From assembly GCA_015484945.1 (NCBI GenBank), contig WFUO01000057.1, forward strand, positions 1-55,558: a DNA stretch of 55,558 nt, written 5' to 3'. The stretch comes from Gammaproteobacteria bacterium (GTDB lineage Bacteria > Pseudomonadota > Gammaproteobacteria > WFUO01). The notes beneath the pieces are model-generated. The model was not told the origin of the DNA, ran no database searches, and saw only the letters and a program-made list of their open reading frames with translations. Every line of letters begins with the position of its first letter. Within the stretch, counting starts at the first letter, position 1. Positions 8,310 to 17,424 of this stretch are shown in pieces. Made by a program: the position numbers and the translations under genes.

Positions 8310-10208
8310 TTGCCCGGCATTGGGCTCTGGTTGTTGTTACTGATCACCTTCTGGCTCTACCACCCGGGACTGAGTGGTGATTTCATGCTCGATGACATAC
8401 CCAACCTGCGCATGCTGCAGGATCTGGAATCGGGCCTGACCACCTGGCAGGACGTGGTCCACAACAATTCTTCCGGGCCATTGGGAAGACCCATGGCCAT
8501 GCTGAGTTTCATCCCGGACCAACTCGCCGGTGGCGGCCTGGCCCGACCCTTCAAGTACACCAACCTGATGATCCACCTGCTCTGCGGCGTACTGGTCTTC
8601 TGGCTGGCCGCAAGACTGATAATGCAGACAGCGGCACGGCAATGGCGCTGGTGGCTGGCATTGTGGATCAGCGCCATGTGGCTGATCACACCGATGCAAA
8701 TCAGCACCGTACTGTATATCATCCAGCGCATGGCCCAGCTCTCGACGCTGTTCATGCTCGCAGGGCTGATCTGCTATGTCATCGGGCGCCAGCGGGTGGA
8801 ACATGCCCGGTACAGCGGGATCGCATGGATTTTGAGCAGCCTGCTGATCTGGCTGCCACTGGCTGCATTCAGCAAGGAAAACGGCGTATTGCTGCCATTA
8901 TTGATGCTGACCATCGAGGTCTTTTTTTTCCGTTTCAGGCTATCGGGAACACGCAACCGACTCATCATCACGCTGTTTGTTGTTGGTATCGGCCTGCCTG
9001 CGGTTCTAGGCATGATATATTTCATCATCCATCCCGATGTCATCATTTCAGGATATGCGCGCAGAGACTTCACCCTCACAGAAAGACTGCTGACCGAAAG
9101 CCGCGTACTGTTCGACTACATACGTGGCCTGCTGGTACCCAATAGTAGCTCACTGGGCCTGTTCCATGATGATCTGACAAAATCGACTGGTATTACACAA
9201 CCCGCTACAACCTTGCTCTCACTCGCCGGGTGGGTACTGGTCATAGCCACGATGATCAGGAAATTCTCCACTGACTGGTCGCCCGCCCTGTTCGGCATGG
9301 CCTTTTATCTTGCCGGACACGCGCTCGAGTCCACCATTTTTCCACTCGAATTGTATTTCGAGCACCGCAACTATCTACCCTCGTTTGGCATCTATTTTGG
9401 TATCGCAGCACTCTTCTCGGTAGCGATACGGCAATGGCCACAGCATCACATGCCCGTTGTTGCCTTCATGATACTGTTACCACTCATGCACGCACTGGCC
9501 ACCTACCAGCACGTACAGGTATGGAAGAACAACAAAACCCTGTATCTTGCAACACTGCACAATCACCCCGAATCACCCAGGGCGCATGGAGAAGTCGCCA
9601 CACTTTACGCCAATGCGGGAAATTTCAGGATGGCCATCCGACACTATCAAAAGGCCGCAGACCTGGAACCTCGCTACGCAGCAAATGTGGTTGTTTTCAA
9701 GATGCTCGCCGCATGCATTACTCACACGCCAATTGATAGCAAACGCTATAAAGAACTGGCCAGGGCATTTTCAGTACCCGGCGTCAAATTCCCAATTACG
9801 CCCCTTCAGAGTTTACGCAACATCACAAGAAGGAGGCCATGCCCTGGTTATGATGCCAGACGCCTGACGAATATCATTGACCGCTGGCTGATGACCCTGA
9901 AGATACGACACAACCGCGACCAGATCTGGCTCATGCGCGTCATTATCGCCCAACTACTCTATGACGCCGGCATAACGGGCGAATCGATCAAGAATCTGGA
10001 TATGGCGCTTGAGATCGACAAGTCGAGGATAGAGCCTGGGCTGCTCAAGATTCGATATCTTCTGGATATGAAAAAGATCCATGAGGCACGGAATGTCGTG
10101 GAAACACTGAAGAAATCCGGCAACCGTCGCAGAGACCTTCAGCAGATACTAAAAGGTTATGACGCATATATCCACAGACTGGAACAAACCGGCAAGCCTG
10201 ACAGATAA
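8310..10208 (+). CDS. GT-C-type membrane protein with TPRs; candidate pilin glycosyltransferase
   Basis: About 632 aa. It has a multi-pass membrane region of roughly ten helices over the first 400 residues, then a soluble C-terminal part with TPR-like helices (SPRAHGEVATLYANAGNFRM and further pairs to the end). The first periplasmic loop carries an acidic pair in GDFMLDDIPN (Asp28/Asp29 from this start). That is the placement of the catalytic D-x-D/DD motif in GT-C enzymes that use polyprenyl-phosphate sugars, such as the PMT, ArnT and TMTC families. The start is unresolved: the frame is open from a TTG at 8235, upstream of the pilA terminator, and no ATG precedes the first helix. I chose the TTG at 8310. 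Position after pilA suggests a pilin glycosyltransferase (compare TfpO/TfpW of Pseudomonas); this is inference. Confidence 0.7.
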   Translation: MPGIGLWLLLLITFWLYHPGLSGDFMLDDIPNLRMLQDLESGLTTWQDVVHNNSSGPLGRPMAMLSFIPDQLAGGGLARPFKYTNLMIHLLCGVLVFWLAARLIMQTAARQWRWWLALWISAMWLITPMQISTVLYIIQRMAQLSTLFMLAGLICYVIGRQRVEHARYSGIAWILSSLLIWLPLAAFSKENGVLLPLLMLTIEVFFFRFRLSGTRNRLIITLFVVGIGLPAVLGMIYFIIHPDVIISGYARRDFTLTERLLTESRVLFDYIRGLLVPNSSSLGLFHDDLTKSTGITQPATTLLSLAGWVLVIATMIRKFSTDWSPALFGMAFYLAGHALESTIFPLELYFEHRNYLPSFGIYFGIAALFSVAIRQWPQHHMPVVAFMILLPLMHALATYQHVQVWKNNKTLYLATLHNHPESPRAHGEVATLYANAGNFRMAIRHYQKAADLEPRYAANVVVFKMLAACITHTPIDSKRYKELARAFSVPGVKFPITPLQSLRNITRRRPCPGYDARRLTNIIDRWLMTLKIRHNRDQIWLMRVIIAQLLYDAGITGESIKNLDMALEIDKSRIEPGLLKIRYLLDMKKIHEARNVVETLKKSGNRRRDLQQILKGYDAYIHRLEQTGKPDR

Positions 10209-10216
10209 CCTTCATT

Positions 10217-10248
10217 GGATCAGTATCAAACCAGTATTCCGCTGATCC
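10217..10248 (+). other. Stem-loop after the GT-C gene
   Basis: GGATCAG and CTGATCC form a 7-bp stem around an 18-base loop, 9 bases after the stop. There is no T-run, so it is at most a weak terminator or an RNA 3'-end stabiliser. Confidence 0.3.
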
Positions 10249-10321
10249 CGGCCAGATAGGATTGTGAATGAAAAGAATGACTCATTACGGATCCTTGAAG
10301 CGACGGATTCACCATCTTGAT

Positions 10322-10349
10322 TTGCATATATGGGGATTTTGATTATGAT
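10322..10349 (+). promoter_or_regulatory. Candidate sigma-70 promoter for the glycan operon
   Basis: TTGCAT, 16 bases, then TATGAT (5 of 6 matches to the -10 consensus), ending 33 bases before the ATG at 10383. It lies in the 174-base gap before the long chain of coupled genes. Confidence 0.3.
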
Positions 10350-10382
10350 ATTGTGGCATCGATCAAAAGGGTCGTCATACCC

Positions 10383-11267
10383 ATGAATCTGTCTATCGTA
10401 ATCCCCTGCTACAACGAAAGCGCCGGGCTGAAAAAGTTTCTCCCGGAACTGGTGTCTTCGTACCCGGATGCAGAAGTAATCGTCGTCGATGATCATTCAA
10501 GCGATGACTCTGCCGTCATTGCAGAGCAGTACGGTGCCAGGGTCATATCCCATCCAGTCAATCTTGGCAATGGTGCAGCAATAAAAACCGGCGCAAGACA
10601 TGCCACCGGTGAAGTCATCATTTTCATGGATGCTGATGGTCAGCACAAACCATCCGACATCCCCTTGTTGCTGGAGCGCATACAGGATGGTTTTGATATG
10701 GTGGTGGGTGCGAGAGACGCATCTGGTCAGGCCAACAAGGCCAGGTTACTCGCCAATGGATTCTATAACTGGTTCGCCAGCAAGATTACCGGACACCAGA
10801 TCCGTGACCTGACCTCTGGATTCCGCGCCGTACGCGCCGACAAATTCCGTGAATTCCTGTACCTGCTTCCCAATGGATTCTCTTACCCTACAACCATAAC
10901 CATGTCATTCTTCAGGGCAGGATATAGCATCTGTTACGTATCAATCGATGTAGCGCAGCGGTTAGGGAAGAGCCATATAAACCTGATCAGGGACGGTGTA
11001 CGTTTTCTTGTCATTATCTTCAAGATCGGCACATTGTATTCGCCGCTCAAGGTGTTTACGCCCATCAGCATGGCCTTTTTCCTGATAGGCCTGCTCTATT
11101 ATCTCTATACATTCGTCACACTGCACAGATTTACCAATATGAGCGCACTCATGCTGACGACCGCGGTTATCGTATTCCTGATTGGCCTGGTATCGGAACA
11201 GATAACAACACTGATATATCGTGACACGAGCAGAAATATTACTGACAACAAACAGCAAGACAAATGA
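10383..11267 (+). CDS. GT2 glycosyltransferase, polyprenyl-phosphate sugar synthase-like
   Basis: 294 aa from the ATG at 10383 (MNLSIVIPCYNES, the standard GT2 N-terminus). The GT-A fold shows VVDDHSSD and the nucleotide-sugar/metal motif DADGQHKPSD, followed by ARLLANGFYNWFASKITG and DLTSGFRAV. This pattern is found in DPM1/GtrB/ArnC-like enzymes that load a sugar onto undecaprenyl phosphate. Two C-terminal transmembrane helices (about 222-246 and 256-279) fit that class. Its sugar would be delivered to the periplasm for a GT-C enzyme such as the product of the preceding gene. The stop overlaps the rfbF start (ATGA). Confidence 0.85.
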   Translation: MNLSIVIPCYNESAGLKKFLPELVSSYPDAEVIVVDDHSSDDSAVIAEQYGARVISHPVNLGNGAAIKTGARHATGEVIIFMDADGQHKPSDIPLLLERIQDGFDMVVGARDASGQANKARLLANGFYNWFASKITGHQIRDLTSGFRAVRADKFREFLYLLPNGFSYPTTITMSFFRAGYSICYVSIDVAQRLGKSHINLIRDGVRFLVIIFKIGTLYSPLKVFTPISMAFFLIGLLYYLYTFVTLHRFTNMSALMLTTAVIVFLIGLVSEQITTLIYRDTSRNITDNKQQDK

Positions 11268-12040
11268 ATCCGATAAAAACCATTATACTGGCCGGCGGTT
11301 ACGGAACCCGGCTGTCAGAAGAAACCGAGGTGCTGCCGAAACCCATGATCGAGATTGGCGGGCGCCCTCTGCTGTGGCACATAATGAAGATATATTCCAC
11401 GCAGGGCTTCAATGACTTCATTGTTGCCCTGGGTTACAAGGGAGAAGTCATAAAACGTTATTTCACTGAATACCGCCTGCTATCGACAGATCTGAGGGTC
11501 GATCTCAATGATGGCAGTACAACAGAGCTTGGCAAGGTTTCCGAGCCTTGGCGAATCGATCTCATCGACACCGGCCTCAATACCATGACCGGCGGAAGAC
11601 TGAAACGCCTGCGAAGCCAGATAAAGGAAACCGTATTCCTGACATATGGCGATGGCCTTTCAAACATCGACCTGAAAGAGCTGTACAGATTCCACAAGTC
11701 TCATGGAAAACTGGCGACCGTAACCGCCATCCAACCCCCCCAGCGTTTCGGTGTTCTTGGCATCGAAGGTGACAAGGTCGTCAGTTTCAATGAAAAACAG
11801 GGGTACCAGGATGCATGGGTCAATGGCGGTTTTTTTGTACTCGAGCCACAGGCTCTCGATTATATCGAGGGCGAAAGCACATCATGGGAAAAAGAACCCT
11901 GTGAGCGTCTTGCACACGAGGGGCAACTGGTAGCCTTTCGCCATAATGGCTACTGGCAGTGTGTCGATACATTACATGAACTCCGCCAACTCAGATCTGC
12001 ATGGGAGAATGGTAACGCTCCATGGAAGATATGGGACTGA
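11264..12040 (+). CDS. rfbF: Glucose-1-phosphate cytidylyltransferase
   Basis: 258 aa, full length. It makes CDP-glucose from CTP and glucose 1-phosphate, the entry step to CDP-linked deoxy sugars. The nucleotidyltransferase signature LAGGYGTRLSEETEVLPKPM is at the N-terminus, followed by IGGRPLLWHIMKIYS, then YGDGLSNID (catalytic Asp) and VNGGFFVLE. These are RfbF-type rather than RmlA-type. The 3' end overlaps the rfbG start, so the two are translationally coupled, as in other CDP-sugar clusters. The gene is more A/T-rich than the housekeeping genes on both sides. Confidence 0.95.
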   Translation: MNPIKTIILAGGYGTRLSEETEVLPKPMIEIGGRPLLWHIMKIYSTQGFNDFIVALGYKGEVIKRYFTEYRLLSTDLRVDLNDGSTTELGKVSEPWRIDLIDTGLNTMTGGRLKRLRSQIKETVFLTYGDGLSNIDLKELYRFHKSHGKLATVTAIQPPQRFGVLGIEGDKVVSFNEKQGYQDAWVNGGFFVLEPQALDYIEGESTSWEKEPCERLAHEGQLVAFRHNGYWQCVDTLHELRQLRSAWENGNAPWKIWD

Positions 12041-13110
12041 ACACAAGCTTCTGGCAGAACCGCAGGGTATTAGTGACCGGCCATACCGGTTTCAAGGGAA
12101 GCTGGCTATCTCTGTGGCTGCACCGCCTTGGGGCTGAGGTCACGGGCCTTGCTTTGGATCCGCCCTCCAGACCCGCTCTTCACGATCTTCTTGGTCTGCA
12201 CACATTGATCAACGATGTCCGTGCCGATATACGGAACTCGGAAGATGTTTCAGAAATATTTTACAGATACAGGCCCGAAACGGTATTTCACCTTGCCGCT
12301 CAATCACTGGTCAGGCCATCATACGATAATCCAATTGATACCCTTTCCGTCAATATCATGGGAAGCGCCAACATTCTTGAGGCATCACGTCATACTGACA
12401 GTATAGAATCCGTCGTCATCGTCACCAGCGACAAATGTTATGAAAACAATGAATGGCACTGGCCCTACCGTGAAACCGACAAACTGGGCGGACATGATCC
12501 CTACTCAGGCAGTAAAAGCTGCACAGAGATCATCACGCAGACATACAGACGATCATTCTTCAATGATAATTCACGAGACAGATGCCAGATCGCCACAGCG
12601 CGCGCCGGAAATGTCATCGGCGGTGGTGACTGGGCAAAAGACCGCATTGTGCCGGATATCATCAGAGCCCTTTCCAGCGGCCGGGCGCCAGTGATTCGCA
12701 ATCCCGGCGCAACCAGACCCTGGCAGCATGTTCTCGACCCATTGCATGGTTATCTCATGCTGGCGGAAAAACTGACTATGTCACAAGGTTACGATCAGGC
12801 CTGGAATTTCGGGCCGGACGCCTCATGCAGCATCACTGTATCCGAGTTGTGCAACAAATTCATGGCATTCTGGCCAGACATGGAAAGACCGGATCATTCC
12901 ACCACATCCGGGCCACATGAAGCCAACCACCTCATGCTCGACGCATCCATGGCCCGCCAACGCCTGGGATGGCGGCCTGTGCTGCATCTCGATGAAACCA
13001 TCGAATGGACCGCGGAATGGTACCAGGCATGGCACAAGGGATATGATATACAGAACCTGACATACAAACAGATAGATACCTTTATGGACCTAAGCGGTGG
13101 ATGCCAATGA
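12031..13110 (+). CDS. rfbG: CDP-glucose 4,6-dehydratase
   Basis: 359 aa from the ATG at 12031, which matches the family N-terminus (FWQNRRVLVTGHTGFKGSW); an ATG three codons earlier at 12022 is also possible. It is an extended short-chain dehydrogenase. The NAD-binding glycine motif is GHTGFKG, the catalytic Thr/Ser region is VTSDKCYENNEW, and the YxxxK pair is in DPYSGSKSC. It converts CDP-glucose to CDP-4-keto-6-deoxyglucose, the branch point for CDP-linked di- and trideoxy sugars and branched sugars. The start lies inside rfbF; the stop overlaps the methyltransferase start. Confidence 0.95.
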   Translation: MGLNTSFWQNRRVLVTGHTGFKGSWLSLWLHRLGAEVTGLALDPPSRPALHDLLGLHTLINDVRADIRNSEDVSEIFYRYRPETVFHLAAQSLVRPSYDNPIDTLSVNIMGSANILEASRHTDSIESVVIVTSDKCYENNEWHWPYRETDKLGGHDPYSGSKSCTEIITQTYRRSFFNDNSRDRCQIATARAGNVIGGGDWAKDRIVPDIIRALSSGRAPVIRNPGATRPWQHVLDPLHGYLMLAEKLTMSQGYDQAWNFGPDASCSITVSELCNKFMAFWPDMERPDHSTTSGPHEANHLMLDASMARQRLGWRPVLHLDETIEWTAEWYQAWHKGYDIQNLTYKQIDTFMDLSGGCQ

Positions 13111-14339
13111 CGCCAAAATGCCGTTTCTGCCAGTCGGATCTGGAACATACGTTTGCCGATCTGGGCGTGTCACCGCTGTCCAATAGCTATCTTGATGAAG
13201 ATCAACTGCATAAAATGGAGCCCTTCTATCCTCTCCATGCCCGTGTATGCAAAAACTGCCTGCTGGTGCAGATCGAGGACTTCGAGACACCAGAAAACAT
13301 TTTCAGCGATTACGCATACTTCTCGTCCTATTCTGATTCCTGGCTCAAGCATGCTGAGCGCTATGCAAACAGCATGACAGAAATGCTCTCACTGAACAAC
13401 AAAAGCAAGGTTATTGAAATAGCCAGCAATGACGGCTATCTGCTTCAATTCTTCAAACAGGCGGGAATACCTGTGCTTGGCATCGAGCCAGCCGCCAATG
13501 TCGCCAGCAGTGCAACAGAACAGGGAATAGAGACAATCTGTGAGTTCTTTGGCACTGTATTATCGGAAAAGCTGACAGGAAAGGGCATCAGGGCGGATCT
13601 CCTTATTGGAAACAATGTACTGGCACATGTACCTGACATCAATGATTTCATCGCCGGCATGCGCATGATCCTGAGCCCCTATGGGGTGATAACAATGGAG
13701 TTTCCACACCTTCTGAAGATGATAGAGCACAGTCAGTTCGACACCATTTATCATGAGCACTTTTCTTACTTGTCAATGTCCACTGTCAAGACAATGTTCG
13801 ATCATCATGGACTACATGTGTTCAAGGTTCAATCACTGCCCACCCATGGCGGTTCATTGAGAATTTTCGCCCAGCATGCCAACAGCGGAAAACATGCAGA
13901 CGACGGCAGTGTCGGCATGGTTATCCAGGAGGAAATGACACATGGCCTGCATGACCCAGATAGTTATGCCGATTTCGAAAGGCGTATTCATAAGGCAAGA
14001 AACTCGCTGATGAGGTTTCTTGTAAAAGCCAATGAAGAAGGACTTCATGTTGCCGGCTACGGTGCCCCGGCAAAGGGAAACACACTGCTCAACTACTGTG
14101 GAATCAGGAAGGACCTCGTTCAGTACACTGTTGACCGCAATCCCCACAAGCAAGGCAAGTATCTGCCTGGTAGCCATCTGCCAATCCATGCCCCTGAAAT
14201 GCTCAAACAAACCAGGCCAGATTACGTCCTTATACTACCCTGGAATATAAAGGAAGAAATCATCGATCAGATTGGATGGGTGAGGGACTGGGGCGGCAGG
14301 TTTGTCATCGCCATACCGGAAGTCGATATCCTGCAATGA
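13107..14339 (+). CDS. Sugar C-methyltransferase, NovU/TylC3-like (SAM-dependent)
   Basis: 410 aa from the ATG overlapping the rfbG stop (ATGA), with GGTGG 6 bases upstream; an ATG two codons earlier also exists. Three-part architecture: an N-terminal zinc ribbon (CRFCQ and later CKNC), a central class I SAM fold with motif I VIEIASNDGYLLQFF, and a C-terminal domain with GYGAPAKGNTLLNYCG. This is the hallmark of NDP-hexose C-methyltransferases that act on 4-keto sugars next to the keto group. With RfbF and RfbG upstream and an RmlC-like epimerase downstream, the likely product is a CDP-linked C-methyl-branched 6-deoxy-4-ketohexose. The position methylated (C3 or C5) cannot be read from sequence. 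Confidence 0.88.
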   Translation: MTPKCRFCQSDLEHTFADLGVSPLSNSYLDEDQLHKMEPFYPLHARVCKNCLLVQIEDFETPENIFSDYAYFSSYSDSWLKHAERYANSMTEMLSLNNKSKVIEIASNDGYLLQFFKQAGIPVLGIEPAANVASSATEQGIETICEFFGTVLSEKLTGKGIRADLLIGNNVLAHVPDINDFIAGMRMILSPYGVITMEFPHLLKMIEHSQFDTIYHEHFSYLSMSTVKTMFDHHGLHVFKVQSLPTHGGSLRIFAQHANSGKHADDGSVGMVIQEEMTHGLHDPDSYADFERRIHKARNSLMRFLVKANEEGLHVAGYGAPAKGNTLLNYCGIRKDLVQYTVDRNPHKQGKYLPGSHLPIHAPEMLKQTRPDYVLILPWNIKEEIIDQIGWVRDWGGRFVIAIPEVDILQ

Positions 14340-14902
14340 AAATATCTCCCACAAAACTGGATGGCGTCTATTTCATGGAAGCCGAACATTACGATGATGC
14401 CAGGGGCCACTTCTCCCGCATCTACTGCGAACGAGTATTCGATGAAGCCGGCCTGAATACCCGATGGGTACAGGAAAACGTTTCCTACAATATTGCGAAG
14501 GGAACCTTGCGCGGCCTGCACTTCCAGATGCCGCCCCACAGTGAAACAAAACTCGTAACCTGCATCAGCGGCCACATACATGATATTGCTGTAGATCTCA
14601 GGCCAGACTCACACACGTGGGGGGAATGGATAGGGATTGATCTCACACCATCCCCCCCTTGCGCGCTATACATACCGGCTGGATTCGCACATGGATTCAT
14701 CACGCTGTCCGAAAAATCCATCATCCACTACAACATGTCAGAGCCCTATATCCCCGAGCTGTCCTTCGGTATCCGTTTCGACGACCCGGATATTGCCATC
14801 ACATGGCCCGGGAAGATTACCACCATTTCCGAACGTGACAAATCCCTGCCGTTTCTGCGCGATATTGAATCCAGTATCCGCAAGCATTACGATATCAGTT
14901 GA
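14336..14902 (+). CDS. RmlC-like NDP-4-keto-6-deoxyhexose epimerase
   Basis: 188 aa cupin from the ATG overlapping the previous stop (ATGA). RmlC family signatures are DARGHFSRIYC, the active-site histidine in GTLRGLHFQMPP, DLRPDSHTWGEW, and IPAGFAHGFITL. A tyrosine-containing YNMSEPYIPE near 140 matches the region of the catalytic Tyr. RmlC enzymes epimerise C3, C5 or both of dTDP- or CDP-4-keto-6-deoxy sugars. Because the cluster has rfbF and rfbG but no rmlA, rmlB or rmlD, a CDP-sugar substrate is more likely than dTDP-rhamnose, so I do not assign the symbol rfbC. Confidence 0.88.
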   Translation: MKISPTKLDGVYFMEAEHYDDARGHFSRIYCERVFDEAGLNTRWVQENVSYNIAKGTLRGLHFQMPPHSETKLVTCISGHIHDIAVDLRPDSHTWGEWIGIDLTPSPPCALYIPAGFAHGFITLSEKSIIHYNMSEPYIPELSFGIRFDDPDIAITWPGKITTISERDKSLPFLRDIESSIRKHYDIS

Positions 14903-14904
14903 TC

Positions 14905-15741
14905 ATGATCACTTCCGAACAGATTGAAGCCTTCAAATCAGATGGCGTTCTGGTCATCAGGAACTTCTATGATCTGGAAAAGGAAATTCATCCGATACAG
15001 GAGGGTATCTACCATATCATTGCCACCCTTATCCGGCGCCACAGACTCGACATCCCCGTTCCAGAATTCTCACCTGACGACTTCGATGCTGCATTCCTGC
15101 CAATGATACGCCATGACCGCAGGCTTGGAAGCACAGTATATGACGCCATCAAGCAACTACCGGCCTTTATTCGCCTGTTGTCATCACACAGGAATGAGGA
15201 GGTTTTTTGCGTCTTGCGCAATACAAAACTTGCCGGGCTGTGTGGACAGGGACATGGAATCAGGATAGACCTGCCATTTGAAGACCGATACAGAGCTCAA
15301 TGGCACCAGGACTATACTGCCCAGCTTCGCAGTCTCGACGGCATCGTTTTCTGGAGCCCCCTGAAACAGATCGACAGCAGCATGGGTCCTGTCAGGTTCT
15401 GCCCGGGTTCACATACACGGGGTATTTTGCCGGTAACCCTGCACGACGCTAAAAACCCGGAAAGAACGGGCGCGTATGCAATGCAGATCGCCAATATCGA
15501 CAACATCCTTGATGAATACGAGGTGATTGCGCCACTGACAATGCCAGGTGACCTCGTGTTGATAGATTTTCTCACACTTCACTCATCTGGATACAATACA
15601 TCCGACAAGGTACGCTGGAGTATGCAGATGCGCTATTTCAACTACCTTGAACCGGTTGGGCTTTCGCATGCATGGAAAGGGGGTATTACCACTGGAACAA
15701 GACTGAAAGATATTCATCCTGATATTGTCATAGACCCATGA
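14905..15741 (+). CDS. PhyH-family Fe(II)/2-oxoglutarate dioxygenase
   Basis: 278 aa from the ATG at 14905, 2 bases after the epimerase stop. The iron-binding facial triad is visible as His134-x-Asp136 (QWHQDY) and distal His226 (LTLHSSGYN), followed by Arg237 in DKVRWSMQMRY, which would bind 2-oxoglutarate. Phytanoyl-CoA dioxygenase-like enzymes hydroxylate or otherwise oxidise small molecules. In glycan clusters they are presumed to modify a sugar or its acyl substituent, but the substrate here is unknown. The stop overlaps the next start (ATGA). Confidence 0.85.
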   Translation: MITSEQIEAFKSDGVLVIRNFYDLEKEIHPIQEGIYHIIATLIRRHRLDIPVPEFSPDDFDAAFLPMIRHDRRLGSTVYDAIKQLPAFIRLLSSHRNEEVFCVLRNTKLAGLCGQGHGIRIDLPFEDRYRAQWHQDYTAQLRSLDGIVFWSPLKQIDSSMGPVRFCPGSHTRGILPVTLHDAKNPERTGAYAMQIANIDNILDEYEVIAPLTMPGDLVLIDFLTLHSSGYNTSDKVRWSMQMRYFNYLEPVGLSHAWKGGITTGTRLKDIHPDIVIDP

Positions 15742-16895
15742 GAACATGCCAGGTATGCCAATCTGACGATCTTCTTCCAGTCTATGAATCAACTGGAGAA
15801 ACATCCATTACATCGCTGTGCGAGCTTTATCCAGGCAGAACACGGGTCTTCTTCTGTAACGGGTGCGGGCATCTTCAGAGCGACGAAATACCCAATATCG
15901 AGAAATATTATGATCAGGCCTACAAGATCCTGATCAACGACGAGGAAGAAGACCAGATATACAAGATTGAAAATGACAGAACGATTTACCGCATTCAGCA
16001 CCAGGTCGATACTTTACTGAGATTGATCGAGATACCGAAAAATGCCCGAATTCTTGATTTTGGGTGCGCAAAAAGCGCCACGATGAGAAAGCTGATCCAG
16101 TCAAGACCTGATGTAGAGCACTACCTGTTCGATGTCAGTGATATGTATATTCCGTTCTGGGACAAATTTACGCCCAGATCGGCACAGGCGACCTACACGC
16201 TTCCTCCCGATTGGGAAGGAAGCTTCGATATCGTCACCTCGTTTTTTTCTCTCGAACATACATCTGATCCGACAGGAATGGTTCGAACCATACACAGCAT
16301 GCTCAGAGACAACGGCACAATCTATATTGTGATCCCGTACGTTGATGTCAACATCGCGGATATGGTTGTATTCGATCATACCAATCATTTCACCATCACA
16401 TCCATGCGGGTGCTACTACAGTCCTGCGGTTTTTCCAATATCATCATCGACACACAGTCACACGATGGCGCCATGATTGCCATCGCTCACAAGAAAACCG
16501 GCACCAATCACACATTCATACAACCTGACAGTTCGCTGATATCCGATACGCGGGAAAGAATGCTGCAAATCGCAACATACTGGAACAATATAAAAAATCG
16601 AATCGTTGAATTCGAAGCCAATACCGATAACAAGAATTGCGCAATCTATGGCTCCGGATTTTATGGCGCATTCATAATGTCATGCCTTAGAAATACCGAT
16701 AGTGTCAGCTGCTTTATCGACAGAAATCCCTGGAGGCAGGGTCAGACATTGAATGAAAAACCCATTGTTTCTCCAGATGATCTGCCGGAGGATGTATGTC
16801 ATATATATGTCGGTCTTCGCCCTGAAATAGCTCGACAAAACATAGCCCAGGTTGATGCGCTTCAATCTAGAAAAATAGAATTCTTCTATCTGTGA
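15738..16895 (+). CDS. Zinc-ribbon SAM-dependent methyltransferase
   Basis: 385 aa. It has the same layout as the C-methyltransferase at 13107 but clearly diverged: an N-terminal zinc ribbon (CQVCQSDD and CNGCGH), a SAM fold with motif I ARILDFGCAKSATMRK and the post-motif SLEHTSDP, and a C-terminal Rossmann-like segment CAIYGSGFYGAFIMS. It probably methylates a nucleotide sugar or a glycan-bound intermediate, at carbon or oxygen. It overlaps the dioxygenase gene by 4 bases and is followed after 7 bases by the acetyltransferase. The substrate cannot be assigned. Confidence 0.8.
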   Translation: MRTCQVCQSDDLLPVYESTGETSITSLCELYPGRTRVFFCNGCGHLQSDEIPNIEKYYDQAYKILINDEEEDQIYKIENDRTIYRIQHQVDTLLRLIEIPKNARILDFGCAKSATMRKLIQSRPDVEHYLFDVSDMYIPFWDKFTPRSAQATYTLPPDWEGSFDIVTSFFSLEHTSDPTGMVRTIHSMLRDNGTIYIVIPYVDVNIADMVVFDHTNHFTITSMRVLLQSCGFSNIIIDTQSHDGAMIAIAHKKTGTNHTFIQPDSSLISDTRERMLQIATYWNNIKNRIVEFEANTDNKNCAIYGSGFYGAFIMSCLRNTDSVSCFIDRNPWRQGQTLNEKPIVSPDDLPEDVCHIYVGLRPEIARQNIAQVDALQSRKIEFFYL

Positions 16896-16902
16896 CCAAA
16901 TT

Positions 16903-17412
16903 ATGAGCATACGTGGTTCAATAATCCGCCTGTCGCCCCCAGAGGCAGAAGATCTTTTTGCGCTCCAGTCATTGCGCAATGATCTGAGCCTGCAAAGGCA
17001 GTTATTGGCGCTCCCAAAACCCAATAATATGGATGCCGTAAGAGAATGGATTGGAAGATTCAATGGATCAAGCAATGCCATACTTTTCAGTATCAGACGC
17101 CTGGACAATGACTTATGCATAGGATTCGTTCAGGTTACGCAGATAGATACCCTGCACGGAACGGGCTGGCTGGGCGTTGCGATCGATCCCGAGTATCAAG
17201 GCAAGGGATTTGGTGGAGAGGCCTTGAAATTGATCGAGCGCTACATGCATGAATTCTTCAATCTGAGAAAGCTTTTGCTGGAGGTCGATAGTAAAAACCC
17301 GGCAAAGCATCTCTATACGAGAATGGGTTATTCGGTGATTGGCACCATGAGATCACATTTCTACCATGGTGACAGGTACCATGATATCGATATCATGGAA
17401 AAATTTCTTTAA
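16903..17412 (+). CDS. GNAT-family N-acetyltransferase
   Basis: 169 aa, one GNAT domain. The acetyl-CoA pyrophosphate-binding loop is QGKGFGGEAL (about 107-116), preceded by the beta-4 strand GWLGVAIDPEY and followed by SKNPAKHLYTRMGY, a RimL-like ending. In this operon, which also has a DegT aminotransferase, the simplest role is N-acylation of an amino sugar. A protein substrate cannot be excluded. The start at 16903 is 7 bases after the previous stop. Confidence 0.82.
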   Translation: MSIRGSIIRLSPPEAEDLFALQSLRNDLSLQRQLLALPKPNNMDAVREWIGRFNGSSNAILFSIRRLDNDLCIGFVQVTQIDTLHGTGWLGVAIDPEYQGKGFGGEALKLIERYMHEFFNLRKLLLEVDSKNPAKHLYTRMGYSVIGTMRSHFYHGDRYHDIDIMEKFL

Positions 17413-17424
17413 ACCCTGCCACCC

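Noticed and set aside
14336-14902. Naming the epimerase rfbC for dTDP-rhamnose synthesis
   Set aside because: No rmlA, rmlB or rmlD is present and the neighbours make a CDP-sugar.
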